64,000 bases of DNA from Rufibacter ruber. Its GTDB lineage: Bacteria; Bacteroidota; Bacteroidia; Cytophagales; Hymenobacteraceae. Below the pieces are notes generated by a model. It had not been told where the DNA came from and searched no databases. It worked only from the letters and a program-made list of their open reading frames with translations. Of this stretch, positions 44,602-54,331 are shown in pieces (position 1 is the stretch's first letter; every line of letters begins with the position of its first letter). The stretch covers positions 1-64,000 of the forward strand of contig NZ_LRMM01000007.1 in the NCBI RefSeq assembly GCF_001647275.1, written 5' to 3'. Made by a program: the position numbers and the translations under genes.

Positions 44602-44642
44602 CCTGTTTTCAGCCTGTTTTCCCAAAAGTAGGCCGAAAACGG
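44602..44642. repeat. intergenic palindrome, copy 19
   Basis: CCTGTTTTCAGCCTG and GTAGGCCGAAAACGG; the inner arms mismatch. It marks the right border of the AT-rich toxin-antitoxin island. Confidence 0.65.
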
Positions 44643-44670
44643 CTTTTGTTTAACCCCAGCAAAAAAGGCA

Positions 44671-44707
44671 TTTGTATTTTATATTTAAGATATTTCTGCT
44701 AATTTTG
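44671..44707 (+). promoter_or_regulatory. possible promoter of the DUF177-rpmF-plsX-fabH block
   Basis: TTTG at 44671 and TAATTTTG at 44700 resemble the -33 and -7 boxes, but the spacing of 25 bases is longer than usual. It lies 24 bases before the DUF177 gene. Confidence 0.45.
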
Positions 44708-44730
44708 CGACTTGCTAAAAAAGAGGCAAC

Positions 44731-45282
44731 GTGAAGGAGATAAAGAAATACGACATCAACCTTGTACGGCTCGCGAACAAGCAGCACACCTACGAGTTTG
44801 AATTGGGCGAACCCTTCTTTGAGTTGTTCAGCCGGGAGATCATCCATGGCGGCAACCTGAAAGCGGAGGTGACGCTGCACAAGTCAGAGCTTCTTTTGCA
44901 GTTTGACTTCCATATCAAAGGAACGGTTCGGCTGACCTGCGACCGGAGCCTGGAGGAATTTGAGCACCCCCTGGAAGTTAACCAGACGCTGCACGTGCGG
45001 TACGGGCCAGAAGATTTGGAACTGGACGAGAACGTGCTGCAGATAGTACCAGAGACGCAGTATATCAACATCGCACAGCACCTGTATGACTACATTGGGC
45101 TCGCGGTACCCATGAAAAAGCTGTGCCCCCGGTTTGTAGAGGAAGATTTGGAGCGGGAAGATGACCCGGAGGCAGACGGCCTCTTAATCTACTCCACTCC
45201 TGTGGAAGACAATGACGACGAGGACGATGATGAGGACGGTCCGCTGGACCCCCGCTTCGCCGCCCTTAAAAAGCTTAAATAA
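44731..45282 (+). CDS. DUF177 (YceD-like) protein
   Basis: The 183-residue protein starts with GTG. Its middle shows the DUF177 pattern with a likely metal-binding Cys (IKGTVRLTCDRSLEEFEHPL) and a second Cys region (VPMKKLCPRF). The C-terminus is very acidic (EDNDDEDDDEDGPLD). In E. coli YceD affects 23S rRNA levels, and in many bacteria the gene precedes rpmF as here. The molecular function is not known. Confidence 0.88.
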   Translation: MKEIKKYDINLVRLANKQHTYEFELGEPFFELFSREIIHGGNLKAEVTLHKSELLLQFDFHIKGTVRLTCDRSLEEFEHPLEVNQTLHVRYGPEDLELDENVLQIVPETQYINIAQHLYDYIGLAVPMKKLCPRFVEEDLEREDDPEADGLLIYSTPVEDNDDEDDDEDGPLDPRFAALKKLK

Positions 45283-45314
45283 GTTTCTAACCAATTTTGT
45301 AATAATTACCTGAG

Positions 45315-45509
45315 ATGGCACATCCTAAGCGAAAAATCTCCAAAACCAGAAGAGATAAGAGAAGAACGCACGACAAATTGACGCCCAAAGCGATTTCTAT
45401 CTGCCCTAACACCGGTGAAGTACACCAATACCACAGAAGCTACGTGGTAGACGGTGATTTATACTACAAAGGCAAAGTGGCCATCAAAAATTATACCTCT
45501 GTTGCGTAA
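45315..45509 (+). CDS. rpmF: 50S ribosomal protein L32
   Basis: The 64-residue basic protein begins [20 protein letters not shown] as in L32. The middle [20 protein letters not shown] keeps only one of the four zinc cysteines, so it is the zinc-free form. It follows DUF177 by 32 bases and leads into plsX. Confidence 0.96.
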   Translation: MAHPKRKISKTRRDKRRTHDKLTPKAISICPNTGEVHQYHRSYVVDGDLYYKGKVAIKNYTSVA

Positions 45510-45536
45510 TAAAGCTTGCCTGGTCAGGCTTTATTT
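45508..45536 (+). terminator. weak hairpin after rpmF
   Basis: AATAAAGC and GGCTTTATT with an inner CCTGGTCAGG form a small stem followed by TTAG. It may cut down read-through into plsX rather than stop it. Confidence 0.4.
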
Positions 45537-45573
45537 TAGTTACTTGTAGTATAATTTACGAAATACGCTTTAC

Positions 45574-46515
45574 ATGAAAATAGCTCTGGATGCAATGGGC
45601 GGCGACTTCGCCCCCGAAGCAGTTGTAGAAGGCGCACTTTTGGCGGCTGAGACGTTAACGGATGAGATTGAGATTTTCCTTATTGGAGATGAAGATACCG
45701 TTCATTCCCTCCTGCAAAAGCACCACTACACCGGTTCCAGAGTTCAGGTTGTTCACGCATCTCAAGTCATTGGGATGGGTGAACACCCTACCAAAGCCCT
45801 CACCCAGAAACCAGACTCCAGCATTGCCGTGGGCTACGGCCTGTTGGCCAGCAAGAAGGTAGACGCCTTCTGCAGCGCCGGCAACACGGGGGCTATGCTG
45901 GTGGGGGCAGTTTTCAGCGTGAAACAGGTAGAGGGCATCCTGCGGCCGGCCCTGGCAAGCTTTATCCCTAAGCTCTCCGGCGGCTACGGCGTTCTTTTAG
46001 ACGTGGGCGCCATTGCCGACTGCAAACCGGAGATCCTAGAGCAGTTTGGGGAGATTGGCTCTATCTGCGCTGAATACCTCTTAGATATTGAGAAGCCCCG
46101 CGTAGGGCTCATGAACCTGGGCGAGGAAGAGGGCAAAGGCACCATGGTGACCCAACCCGCCCACAAACTCCTCAAAGAAAACAAATCCATCCACTTTATC
46201 GGTAACATTGAAGGGCGTGATGTCTTTAATGACAAAGCAGATGTCATTGTGTGTGACGGTTTTACCGGTAACGTGATTCTGAAAATGGCGGAGTCTATCT
46301 ATGACATACTCCGGGAGAAAAACTTCAGAGACCCCTTCTTTGACCGTTTCAACTATGAGGCGGTAGGCGGTAGCCCCGTGTTAGGGGTGAACGGCAATGC
46401 AGTGATTGGCCACGGCGTGTCCAGCCCCACTGCTATCTGCAACATGGTGCACCTGGCCAACAAAATGGCAGAAAGCCACATTGCAGATAAATTCAGGAAA
46501 TACTTCAGCGCTTAA
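45574..46515 (+). CDS. plsX: phosphate acyltransferase PlsX
   Basis: PlsX converts acyl-ACP to acyl-phosphate, which feeds PlsY in phospholipid synthesis. The 313 residues begin [20 protein letters not shown] and include [46 protein letters not shown] and [11 protein letters not shown]. It lies between rpmF and fabH, the usual lipid-synthesis order. Confidence 0.96.
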   Translation: MKIALDAMGGDFAPEAVVEGALLAAETLTDEIEIFLIGDEDTVHSLLQKHHYTGSRVQVVHASQVIGMGEHPTKALTQKPDSSIAVGYGLLASKKVDAFCSAGNTGAMLVGAVFSVKQVEGILRPALASFIPKLSGGYGVLLDVGAIADCKPEILEQFGEIGSICAEYLLDIEKPRVGLMNLGEEEGKGTMVTQPAHKLLKENKSIHFIGNIEGRDVFNDKADVIVCDGFTGNVILKMAESIYDILREKNFRDPFFDRFNYEAVGGSPVLGVNGNAVIGHGVSSPTAICNMVHLANKMAESHIADKFRKYFSA

Positions 46516-46551
46516 ACGGCGCCCTTCACCAGACAAGCCCAACCGAACCAT

Positions 46552-47550
46552 ATGAGCAAACTTACGGCCGCCATCACCGGTGTGAGCGGATATGTCCCTG
46601 ACTATGTGTTAACCAACAAGGAGTTGGAGACCATGGTAGAAACCAATGACGAGTGGATTGTTTCCCGTACCGGCATCAAAGAAAGACGCATTCTGAAAGG
46701 CGAAGACCAGGGAACGTCGGCCATTGCCATTCCGGCGGTACTGGAACTGCTGAAGAAAACCAATACCCAGCCAGAGGAAGTAGACCTGCTCATCTGCGCC
46801 ACCACCACCCCAGACATGGTGTTCCCGGCCACAGCTAACATCATTTGTGCAGAGGTTGGCGCCGTGAACGCGTTTGGCTATGACCTGCAGGCCGCCTGTT
46901 CCGGCTTCCTGTTCGCGCTGGCTACCGGTGCCCAGTTTATAGAAACCGGCAAATACAAGAAAGTGATTGTGGTAGGCGCTGATAAAATGTCTGCCATTGT
47001 TGATTATACAGACCGGGCCACCTGCATCATCTTTGGAGATGGCGGCGGCGCGGTGATGCTGGAACCGAACACTGAAGGCCTGGGCATACAAGACAGCATC
47101 TTGAAGTCAGACGGCTCGGGAGCCCCCTTCCTGCACATGAAAGCCGGCGGCAGCCGCAGGCCCGCTACCGCAGAGACCGTGGCTCGCAGAGAGCATTACG
47201 CCTTCCAGGAGGGCCAGCAGGTATTCAAATTTGCGGTGAAAGGCATGGCAGACGTGTCTGCCGAAGTCATGGAGCGCAACAACCTCACCCATGAAGATGT
47301 GGCGTGGCTGGTGCCGCACCAGGCCAACAAACGCATCATTGACGCCACGGCCAACCGCATGGGCGTTGGTCCGGAGAAAGTGATGCTGAATATCCAGAAG
47401 TACGGCAACACCACCAGCGGTACCATTCCGCTGTGCCTGTGGGAATATGAGTCTCAGCTGAAAAAAGGGGATAACATTATTCTGGCCGCTTTTGGCGGAG
47501 GTTTCACCTGGGGTGCCGTTTACCTGAAATGGGCCTATGACCCTAAGTAA
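46552..47550 (+). CDS. fabH: 3-oxoacyl-ACP synthase III
   Basis: FabH starts fatty-acid synthesis by condensing a short acyl-CoA with malonyl-ACP. The 332 residues carry Cys116 ([12 protein letters not shown]), the His of [10 protein letters not shown] and the Asn of [11 protein letters not shown], the full catalytic triad. It follows plsX by 36 bases and is closed by a terminator. Bacteroidota make branched fatty acids, so branched primers are likely but not provable here. Confidence 0.96.
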   Translation: MSKLTAAITGVSGYVPDYVLTNKELETMVETNDEWIVSRTGIKERRILKGEDQGTSAIAIPAVLELLKKTNTQPEEVDLLICATTTPDMVFPATANIICAEVGAVNAFGYDLQAACSGFLFALATGAQFIETGKYKKVIVVGADKMSAIVDYTDRATCIIFGDGGGAVMLEPNTEGLGIQDSILKSDGSGAPFLHMKAGGSRRPATAETVARREHYAFQEGQQVFKFAVKGMADVSAEVMERNNLTHEDVAWLVPHQANKRIIDATANRMGVGPEKVMLNIQKYGNTTSGTIPLCLWEYESQLKKGDNIILAAFGGGFTWGAVYLKWAYDPK

Positions 47551-47587
47551 TCTGCTCATTTTTAGACGTTATTTCTGAAACAGAATC

Positions 47588-47620
47588 AAAAAATTCGGCT
47601 ATCTTTGGCCGAATTTTTTT
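47588..47620 (+). terminator. terminator after fabH
   Basis: AAAAAATTCGGC and GCCGAATTTTTTT form the stem around TATCTTTG. The loop itself reads TATCTTTG, which matches a -7 box, so a promoter for efp inside the terminator cannot be ruled out. Confidence 0.8.
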
Positions 47621-47675
47621 ATGTCAAATCGGGAGAAACCCGCAGGCATTTTAAACCGAAACACACACAACCACT

Positions 47676-48239
47676 ATGGCAACTACCGCTGATTTCCGCA
47701 ACGGGCTTTGCATTGAATTTAACGGCGACCTCTGGATCATCACTGAGTTTCAGCACGTGAAACCAGGGAAAGGCCCGGCGTTTGTCCGTACCAAACTGAA
47801 AAACATCAAAACCGGCAAAGTGGTAGACAATACCTTCACGGCCGGTGTCAAGGTAACCACCGCCCGCGTGGAGCAGCGCCCGCACCAGTTCATCTACAAA
47901 GATGACTACGGCTACAACTTCATGGACATGAGCACCTTTGAGCAAGTGGTGCTGGAAGAGAAGATGGTGCCGTTTGCTGACCTGATGAAAGAAGGCCAGG
48001 AGGTAACCATTCTGTTCCACGCTGAGACAGAAACCCCGCTCACCGCTGAACTGCCCACGTACGTAGAGTTAACCATTACGTATACAGAGCCGGGCATCAA
48101 AGGTGATACCGCCACCAACGCCTCAAAACCAGCCACCGTAGAAACCGGCGCCACCATCTCAGTGCCGTTGTTTATTGGCCAAGACGAAAAAATAAAGGTA
48201 GACACGCGTACCTATACCTACGCCGAACGAGTAAAATAG
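47676..48239 (+). CDS. efp: elongation factor P
   Basis: EF-P helps ribosomes through runs of proline. The 187 residues have three beta-barrel domains. The loop that reaches the peptidyl-transfer centre reads HVKPGKGPAFVRTKL, with Lys32 at the tip. No EpmA-type modification gene is visible nearby. accB follows after four bases, so efp and accB are co-transcribed. Confidence 0.96.
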   Translation: MATTADFRNGLCIEFNGDLWIITEFQHVKPGKGPAFVRTKLKNIKTGKVVDNTFTAGVKVTTARVEQRPHQFIYKDDYGYNFMDMSTFEQVVLEEKMVPFADLMKEGQEVTILFHAETETPLTAELPTYVELTITYTEPGIKGDTATNASKPATVETGATISVPLFIGQDEKIKVDTRTYTYAERVK

Positions 48240-48243
48240 AACT

Positions 48244-48732
48244 ATGAAAGCTAAGGAAATCCAAGAACTGATTGATTTCATTGCGAAATCAGGCCTGAAC
48301 AAAGTTGACATTGAGACAGAAGAGTTCAAGATCTCTGTGCAGCGCGAGGCAAGCCAGAAAGTAAAATTCACTTCGGCCCCGGCCGCCGCCCCGGCTCCTG
48401 CCCCGCAGGCAGCTGCTCCGGCCCCGCTGGCTGCCCCGGCACCCGCCGCTCCGGCAGCGCCCGCGCAACCCGCCGCTGATGATACCAGCAAGTACATCAC
48501 CATCAAAGCGCCCATGATTGGTACCTTGTACCGCTCTGCCAACCCAGAGTCACCCGCGTTTGTAAACGTAGGCGATGAAATCAAAAAAGGACAGGTGATC
48601 TGTATCATTGAAGCCATGAAACTGTTCAACGAGATTGAATCTGAGGTTTCTGGCCGCATTGTGAAAGTGCTGGTAGACAACGCCTCACCGGTTGAGTACG
48701 ACCAGCCGTTGTTCCTGGTTGACCCGAGCTAA
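48244..48732 (+). CDS. accB: acetyl-CoA carboxylase biotin carboxyl carrier protein
   Basis: AccB carries the biotin that moves CO2 in acetyl-CoA carboxylase. The 162 residues consist of an N-terminal docking helix (KEIQELIDFIAKSGLNKVDI), an Ala/Pro linker of about 40 residues (APAAAPAPAPQAAAPAPL) and the biotinyl domain. The biotin Lys is in CIIEAMKLFNEIE. It stands between efp and accC. Confidence 0.95.
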   Translation: MKAKEIQELIDFIAKSGLNKVDIETEEFKISVQREASQKVKFTSAPAAAPAPAPQAAAPAPLAAPAPAAPAAPAQPAADDTSKYITIKAPMIGTLYRSANPESPAFVNVGDEIKKGQVICIIEAMKLFNEIESEVSGRIVKVLVDNASPVEYDQPLFLVDPS

Positions 48733-48734
48733 CT

Positions 48735-48995
48735 AATTATGAATTAAAAATTAGGAATTATGAATGGGTGAACTATTCATAATTCTTTGGTTTAGAAGAG
48801 TCCGTTTAACCTCCGCCTTCTTTCAAGCAAATAGTTCTTTTCTTACAAGGTCTGCCGTTTTTGGCCTACTTTTTCAAAAAGAGCCGAAAACAGGAAATTC
48901 AGGAAAGGCACTTGGCATTGAAGCCACGCAAAGTTGAAAGGCAGAAACAGGACAGGTTCTTCCATTTTTAATTCTTAATTTCTAAATCCTAATTA
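48735..48995. repeat. AT-rich inverted arms around a palindrome copy
   Basis: TAATTATGAATTAAAAATTA and GGAATTATGAATGG near 48737-48770 are mirrored loosely by ATTTTTAATTCTTAATTTC and TAAATCCTAATTA near 48964-48993. The palindrome at 48855 lies in the middle. The same nested design is seen at 54140-54322. Confidence 0.5.
48855..48894. repeat. intergenic palindrome, copy 20
   Basis: CCGTTTTTGGCCTACTTTTTC and AAAGAGCCGAAAACAGG; imperfect stem in the accB-accC gap. Confidence 0.65.
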
Positions 48996-49003
48996 AAAGA
49001 ACT

Positions 49004-50347
49004 GTGTTCAAAAAAATACTAATTGCCAACCGGGGTGAGATTGCGCTAAGGATTATCCGGACGTGCAAGGAGATGGGGATCAAGACAGTGGCGGTGTACT
49101 CAACCGCCGACAAGGAAAGCCTGCACGTGCGCTTCGCGGATGAGGCGGTGTGCATTGGCCCCGCCCCAAGTGCCAAGTCTTACCTGAACATCCCTAACCT
49201 GATTGCCGCGGCAGAAATCACCAACGCAGACGCTATTCACCCGGGCTACGGTTTCCTGTCTGAAAACGCCGAGTTTTCCAGAATCTGCGCCGAAAACGGA
49301 ATCAAGTTCATTGGCGCCACGCCAGAGATGATCAACTCCATGGGAGACAAGTCATCTGCCAAAGACACCATGAAAAAGGCGGGTGTGCCTACCATTCCTG
49401 GTTCTGAGGGTCTGTTGACCTCTGCCGAGCAAGGCAAGAAACTGGCCGCAAAGATCAAATATCCGGTGATCATCAAGGCTACGGCCGGGGGCGGTGGCCG
49501 CGGCATGCGCATCATCAAGTCTGCCGAGGAGTTTGACAAGGCCTGGAACGATGCCCGTCAGGAAGCCAAAGCGGCCTTCGGGAATGACGGTATGTACCTG
49601 GAGAAGTTTGTGGAGGAGCCCCGCCATATTGAAATCCAGATAGTGGGCGACCAGTACGGCAAAGTGTGCCACCTCTCAGAGCGTGACTGCAGCATTCAGC
49701 GCCGTCACCAGAAGCTGATTGAAGAGACACCGTCGCCGTTTATTGATCAGGAACTGCGCGAGCGCATGGGCCAGGCAGCCATTGCCGGGGCGGCGGCTAT
49801 CAACTATGAAGGCGTGGGCACCATTGAGTTCCTGGTAGACAAGCATAAGGAATTCTACTTCATGGAGATGAACACCCGTATTCAGGTGGAGCACCCCATC
49901 ACGGAGGAGGTTGTGAACTATGACCTGATCAAAGAGCAGATCAAAGTAGCGGCCGGTATTCCTATTTCAGGCAAAAACTATTACCCGCAGATGCACGCCA
50001 TTGAGTGCCGCATCAACGCGGAGGACCCAAAGGCTGGCTTCCGTCCCAGCCCAGGAAAAATCACCGTATTGCACATCCCGGGGGGGCACGGGGTACGGGT
50101 AGATACGCACGTGTATGCGGGCTACACCATTCCGGCCAACTATGACTCCATGATTGCCAAACTGATTGTGAGTGCCCAAACCCGCGAGGAGGCTATTGTG
50201 AAAATGAAGCGTGCGCTGAGCGAGTTCGTGATTGAAGGCATCAAGACCACCATTCCGTTCCACCTGGCCATGATGGATGATGAAGGCTTCAAGTCTGGCA
50301 ACTTCACCACCAGCTACCTGGACAGCTATGACTTTACCCAGTTCTAA
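49004..50347 (+). CDS. accC: acetyl-CoA carboxylase, biotin carboxylase subunit
   Basis: AccC carboxylates the biotin on AccB with bicarbonate and ATP. The 447 residues start with GTG ([17 protein letters not shown]). They contain [13 protein letters not shown], the ATP-grasp loop [32 protein letters not shown] and [16 protein letters not shown] with the metal and catalytic residues. The 271-base gap to accB is large for this pair and is filled by repeats, so accC may need its own promoter. Confidence 0.96.
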   Translation: MFKKILIANRGEIALRIIRTCKEMGIKTVAVYSTADKESLHVRFADEAVCIGPAPSAKSYLNIPNLIAAAEITNADAIHPGYGFLSENAEFSRICAENGIKFIGATPEMINSMGDKSSAKDTMKKAGVPTIPGSEGLLTSAEQGKKLAAKIKYPVIIKATAGGGGRGMRIIKSAEEFDKAWNDARQEAKAAFGNDGMYLEKFVEEPRHIEIQIVGDQYGKVCHLSERDCSIQRRHQKLIEETPSPFIDQELRERMGQAAIAGAAAINYEGVGTIEFLVDKHKEFYFMEMNTRIQVEHPITEEVVNYDLIKEQIKVAAGIPISGKNYYPQMHAIECRINAEDPKAGFRPSPGKITVLHIPGGHGVRVDTHVYAGYTIPANYDSMIAKLIVSAQTREEAIVKMKRALSEFVIEGIKTTIPFHLAMMDDEGFKSGNFTTSYLDSYDFTQF

Positions 50348-50370
50348 TCAATTAAAATATTCCTAGAAAC

Positions 50371-50403
50371 AGAAAGAGCAGCCGGTTTGGCTGCTCTTTC
50401 TGT
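50371..50403 (+). terminator. terminator of accC
   Basis: AGAAAGAGCAGCC, GGTTT and GGCTGCTCTTTCT are followed by GTTTTT. The T run is the start of the next palindrome copy, so the two elements share bases. Confidence 0.85.
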
Positions 50404-50439
50404 TTTTGGCGTGTTTTTGGAAAAACAGGCCAAAAACAG
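50400..50439. repeat. intergenic palindrome, copy 21
   Basis: CTGTTTTTGGCGTG and CAGGCCAAAAACAG around TTTTTGGAAAAA, joined to the accC terminator and 26 bases from the DUF3109 stop. Confidence 0.75.
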
Positions 50440-50464
50440 GGTCATAATTTCTAGCTTAAGCAGG

Positions 50465-51049
50465 CTATACAACTGGTTTCAGCTTCTGGTCTGCGGCCAC
50501 CAGTTCTTCCAGCTCCTGAAACCACTCCTCGCCGTATTTCCGCACCAGCGGCTCCCGCAGGAATTTGTAAACCGGCACCCCTAACTCCTGCCCAAATGAA
50601 CAGGCCGGGTTGCAGATTTCCCAGCGGTCATAGTTGAGCGCCTCAAAGCCGTCATATTTGGTGATTCTGATGGGGTACAGATGGCAGGAGATGGGTTTCT
50701 TCCAGGAGATGATCCCTTCCAGGTACGCCTGCTCAATGGCGCATTTGAGCGTGAGGTTCTCGTCATAGATGGCGTAGGCACATTCCCGGTCGCCAATGGT
50801 GGGCGTGCTGTAGTCGCCTTCAAAATCCTCCACAAAGAGGCCTTGCTCCTCTACGGCCTTGATTCCCTCTACAGACATGAACGGTTTTACGTACTCATAC
50901 GCCTCCGCTAGCAGCGGAAGCTCATCTTTATCCAGGGGGGCACCCAAATCACCCTCTACACAGCAGGCACCTTTGCATTTCTCCAGGTTACAGACAAAGA
51001 ACTTGTCTTTGAGATCATCAGAGAGAACGGTATTTTGTAAGACTATCAT
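50465..51049 (-). CDS. DUF3109 family cysteine-rich protein
   Basis: The 194-residue protein is rich in cysteines set as in DUF3109: [22 protein letters not shown] near the start, [30 protein letters not shown] and [10 protein letters not shown]. The cluster layout recalls YkgJ-type zinc or iron-sulfur binders. The function is unknown. It is monocistronic and converges on accC. Confidence 0.88.
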   Translation of the reverse strand: MIVLQNTVLSDDLKDKFFVCNLEKCKGACCVEGDLGAPLDKDELPLLAEAYEYVKPFMSVEGIKAVEEQGLFVEDFEGDYSTPTIGDRECAYAIYDENLTLKCAIEQAYLEGIISWKKPISCHLYPIRITKYDGFEALNYDRWEICNPACSFGQELGVPVYKFLREPLVRKYGEEWFQELEELVAADQKLKPVV

Positions 51050-51129
51050 GGCGGTTAACTATCAACAGGAAGACAAAAGTACCGCTAATTAAGTTCGGCC
51101 GCAAAACTGAGGGCACAACCAGAAACAGC

Positions 51130-51175
51130 AGCTGCGTTTTTGACCTGTTTTTCAGAAATCAGTCCTAAAACAGCT
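51130..51175. repeat. intergenic palindrome, copy 22
   Basis: AGCTGCGTTTTTGACCTG and CAGTCCTAAAACAGCT around TTTTTCAGAAAT. Its end overlaps the TAG stop codon of the gene at 51174, so the repeat contributes the end of that gene. Confidence 0.75.
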
Positions 51176-51572
51176 ATCCTGCCATTACCCAGGCAAAGGC
51201 GTCTTCTTGGTTGTCAAAGAAGTGGGTGTTGAAAGGAACCGTATCACTAGACCTCTGGATTATGTTTTCTACTGCCATTTTATTGAAGATATCACTGGCC
51301 ACAATCACTGCCATTTTCTTTAAACTTCCGGCTCTTGCAAACCGAGGGGCCCATTCTAAGGCCGTATATTCCTGGTCAGCTGGTCTTATAGCCTTGGCGT
51401 TGGTATTGTCGCCAATCCACCGCACCACCTCCTTCTCTTGTACTACTTGTAGATACACGTCCAAGACGGCCCGGTACTCATCACTGTTGGCAAACCCTTT
51501 CCAGCGGGTGCGCACCAGCTTCAGCTCCTCCTCATACGTGATAGAGATGATGTCACTTTTATAATAATCCAT
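51174..51572 (-). CDS. STAS/SpoIIAA-like small protein
   Basis: The 132-residue protein reads like a single STAS/SpoIIAA-like fold: ISITYEEELKLVRTRWKGF, a helix with EYRAVLDVYLQVVQEKEV, then WIGDNTNAKAIRPADQEYT and a C-terminal NTHFFDNQEDAFAWV. Related Bacteroidota proteins are of unknown function; a sensing or anti-sigma type role is only a guess. A (TGTC)8 tract lies 13 bases upstream of the start, which makes length-dependent expression possible. Confidence 0.75.
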   Translation of the reverse strand: MDYYKSDIISITYEEELKLVRTRWKGFANSDEYRAVLDVYLQVVQEKEVVRWIGDNTNAKAIRPADQEYTALEWAPRFARAGSLKKMAVIVASDIFNKMAVENIIQRSSDTVPFNTHFFDNQEDAFAWVMAG

Positions 51573-51584
51573 TGATATACCTAA

Positions 51585-51616
<32 letters not shown>

Positions 51617-51861
51617 AAAGTTGGTTTAGTCTCTCTGCTAGCCCAATATAAGCTTTCACATGAAGACGGAAATATTTTGACCATTTGAAACTCAGTGGTT
51701 CCAAGCGCTCTGGTTAGTGCCCCCGCACAAACCTGGAACAGCCTACCAGAACCGCTGAAACCACAATATGTTTAGAAAAGCTGAATTTTAAAAGAAAAAG
51801 AGCTTCTTATACAGAAGCAGGCTTTCTTTTGGCTAGCCCCTGAACTTGCCACCTTTTTCCG
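51617..51861. other. divergent gap between STAS-like gene and pcrA
   Basis: No gene is visible. AAAAGAGCTTCTTATACAGAAGC and similar AT-rich bits occur, but no clear hairpin or palindrome copy of the main family is present, one of the few gaps without it. Confidence 0.5.
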
Positions 51862-51869
51862 TAAATTTG
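51862..51869 (+). promoter_or_regulatory. -7 box of pcrA
   Basis: TAAATTTG matches TAnnTTTG and lies 31 bases before the ATG. No good -33 TTTG is found at the right distance. Confidence 0.5.
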
Positions 51870-51900
51870 TGTTTCTTCTGAAGAAAGGACGATAGTACGC

Positions 51901-54138
51901 ATGGATTATTTAAAACTCCTGAATGACTCGCAGCGCGCCGCTGTTTTAAATACGGAAGGCCCTTGTATGATTATTGCCGGTGCGGGCTCCGGCAAAACCA
52001 GGGTGTTGACCTACCGCATTGCGCATTTGCTCAACAAGGGCGTAGACCCGTTCAACATTCTGTCGTTGACCTTTACCAACAAGGCGGCCAAAGAGATGCG
52101 CGGGCGTATAGAGAAGGTGGTGGGCCCGGAGGCCAAGAACCTCTGGATGGGAACCTTCCACTCCGTTTTCTCGCGCATTCTTCGGGCCGAGGCCCAGAAG
52201 ATTGGCTACCCCAGCCACTTCACCATCTATGACTCAGATGACTCCAAAACCCTGATCCGGAACATTGTGAAGGAGATGAACCTGGATGACAAGCTCTACA
52301 AGCCCAACGTGGTGCTGGGCAGGATTTCAGGCGCCAAGAACAAGTTGATCTCTGTAGCCCAGTACCTGCGCGACCCCGCCATTCAGGCAGATGATGAGGC
52401 CGCCCTTCGGCCCAAGATTGGGCAGATCTTTAAAACCTACGCTGAGCGCTGTTTCAGGGCCGGCGCCATGGACTTTGATGACTTGCTCTTCAACACCAAC
52501 GTGCTGTTCAGAGACCATGTAGACGTGCTCAACAAGTACCAGCACATCTTCAAGTACGTGATGGTAGATGAGTACCAGGATACCAACTACAGCCAGTACC
52601 TGATCACCCGCAAGCTCTCAGCCAAAGACCGTAACATTTGCGTGGTGGGTGATGATGCTCAGAGTATCTATGCCTTCCGCGGCGCGGATATCCAGAACAT
52701 TCTCAACTTTGAGAAAGACTACCCGGAGCTGGAGGTGTTCAAGCTGGAGCAGAATTACCGGTCTACCCAGCACATTGTGAACGCGGCCAGCTCAGTGATC
52801 AAGAACAACAAGGCCCAGCTGCGCAAGAATGTGTTCTCTGAGAATGAGGAAGGACAGCTGATTGACGTCATCAAGGCCAGCTCAGACAATGAGGAGGGCA
52901 AGCTGGTGGCACACGCCATCTTTGAGGAGAAGATGAACAACCACCTTTCGTATGAAGATTTTGCCATTCTGTACCGCACCAACGCCCAAAGCCGGGCCAT
53001 GGAAGAGGCGCTGCGCAAGATGAACATCAAGTACCGCATTGTGGGCGGCCTCTCCTTCTACCAGCGCAAGGAAATCAAAGACCTGATTGCGTACCTGCGG
53101 CTGGCCATCAACCACAATGACGAGCAGGCGCTGCGCCGAGTGATCAACTACCCTAAACGTGGCATTGGCGAGACCACCGTAGAGAAACTCATTGTCACCG
53201 CCAATGAGATGAACCACAGCATCTGGGAAATTGTGAGCCACGCCAACCAGGTATTAGCCGGTAGAGCCGGGGCCGCCATTGAAGAGTTCGCCACCAAAAT
53301 CAAGAGCTTTGCCGTGATGGCTGAGCAGAAAGACGCCTTTGACGCCGCCACCTACATTGCCAAACACTCAGGGCTGGTAGATGATCTGTACGCAGACAAA
53401 TCAGTGGAAGGCCTGGCCCGCTATGAGAACATTCAGGAGCTCCTGAACGCCATCAAGGAGTTTGTAGACGACCCCGAGCGCGAAGACAAATCACTGGCCA
53501 ACTTCCTGCAGGACATTGCCCTGCTCACAGACGCAGACACCAAGAAAGAGGACGAAGGCGAGTACGTGACCATGATGACCATCCACTCGGCCAAGGGTCT
53601 GGAGTTCAGGAACGTGTTCATTGTGGGCATGGAGGAAAACCTGTTCCCCAGCCAGATGATGATGCAGAGCCGTGCTGATCTGGAGGAGGAGCGCCGTCTG
53701 TTCTACGTGGCCATTACCCGGGCTGAGAAAAAACTGACCCTCTCCTACGCCACCAGCCGCTACCAGTGGGGCAACCTGCGGGCCGCTGAGAAAAGCCGGT
53801 TCATTGACGAGATTGACCCCAAGTTCCTGAACTTCAAGTTTGGCGATGAGCGTGGCCCGTTAGAGAAAGTGCTGCAGCGCAAGACACCCGCGGCGCAATT
53901 GATCACGCCCGCTCGCAAACCGGCAGCGGCCCCGTCTTATACCCCGCCAACCGACTTCACGCCCAGTGACACGTCTAACCTGCAGGCCGGAATGCGCGTA
54001 GAGCATCCTAAATTCGGGTTTGGCACCGTCACCAAGATGGACACCCAGGGCAACTCCACCAAAGCCATCATTACTTTTGAGGGCGTGGGTGAGAAAACAC
54101 TGCTCCTGAGTTTTGCCAAGCTGCGTATACATGCGTAA
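51901..54138 (+). CDS. pcrA: UvrD/PcrA-type ATP-dependent DNA helicase
   Basis: This superfamily 1A helicase unwinds DNA 3' to 5' in repair and in clearing stalled complexes. The 745 residues include the N-terminal Q-motif area (LNDSQRAAVLNTEGP), Walker A AGAGSGKTRVLTYR, motif II VDEYQDTN, motif III GDDAQSIYAFRGA, motif IV LEQNYRSTQHIV, motif V TIHSAKGLEF and motif VI LFYVAITRAEKKL. The C-terminal 45 residues (GMRVEHPKFGFGTVTKMD) form the Tudor-like domain that contacts RNA polymerase in PcrA. All motifs are intact. Confidence 0.95.
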   Translation: MDYLKLLNDSQRAAVLNTEGPCMIIAGAGSGKTRVLTYRIAHLLNKGVDPFNILSLTFTNKAAKEMRGRIEKVVGPEAKNLWMGTFHSVFSRILRAEAQKIGYPSHFTIYDSDDSKTLIRNIVKEMNLDDKLYKPNVVLGRISGAKNKLISVAQYLRDPAIQADDEAALRPKIGQIFKTYAERCFRAGAMDFDDLLFNTNVLFRDHVDVLNKYQHIFKYVMVDEYQDTNYSQYLITRKLSAKDRNICVVGDDAQSIYAFRGADIQNILNFEKDYPELEVFKLEQNYRSTQHIVNAASSVIKNNKAQLRKNVFSENEEGQLIDVIKASSDNEEGKLVAHAIFEEKMNNHLSYEDFAILYRTNAQSRAMEEALRKMNIKYRIVGGLSFYQRKEIKDLIAYLRLAINHNDEQALRRVINYPKRGIGETTVEKLIVTANEMNHSIWEIVSHANQVLAGRAGAAIEEFATKIKSFAVMAEQKDAFDAATYIAKHSGLVDDLYADKSVEGLARYENIQELLNAIKEFVDDPEREDKSLANFLQDIALLTDADTKKEDEGEYVTMMTIHSAKGLEFRNVFIVGMEENLFPSQMMMQSRADLEEERRLFYVAITRAEKKLTLSYATSRYQWGNLRAAEKSRFIDEIDPKFLNFKFGDERGPLEKVLQRKTPAAQLITPARKPAAAPSYTPPTDFTPSDTSNLQAGMRVEHPKFGFGTVTKMDTQGNSTKAIITFEGVGEKTLLLSFAKLRIHA

Positions 54139-54139
54139 T

Positions 54140-54322
54140 TGGTAGTTATTCGTTCTTAGTTATTAGTTGTTCGCAATCCGGCCATTTCCGTTTTGGGGCT
54201 GTTTTTGTGAAAACAGCCCCAAAACGGAAAATGGTTTATTCACTTACCTTTCCTTCTCCCAAATGGCTCCTCATTTTGAGGTTTTGTCCTAACTAATAAC
54301 GAACAACGAATAACTACCAACT
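54140..54322. repeat. nested inverted repeat around a palindrome
   Basis: TTGGTAGTTATTCGTT (54140s) and TTAGTTATTAGTTGTTCG are mirrored by CTAACTAATAACGAACAACG and AATAACTACCAA at 54290-54322. The perfect palindrome at 54185 sits between them. The whole 180-base unit looks like one composite element between pcrA and the DUF4290 gene. Confidence 0.7.
54185..54230. repeat. intergenic palindrome, copy 23
   Basis: TTTCCGTTTTGGGGCTG and CAGCCCCAAAACGGAAA make a perfect stem, one of the best copies. Confidence 0.88.
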
Positions 54323-54331
54323 AATTTTTCC

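Noticed and set aside
47602-47609. TATCTTTG as a promoter of efp
   Set aside because: It lies in the loop of the fabH terminator and lacks a -33 box; kept only as a remark.
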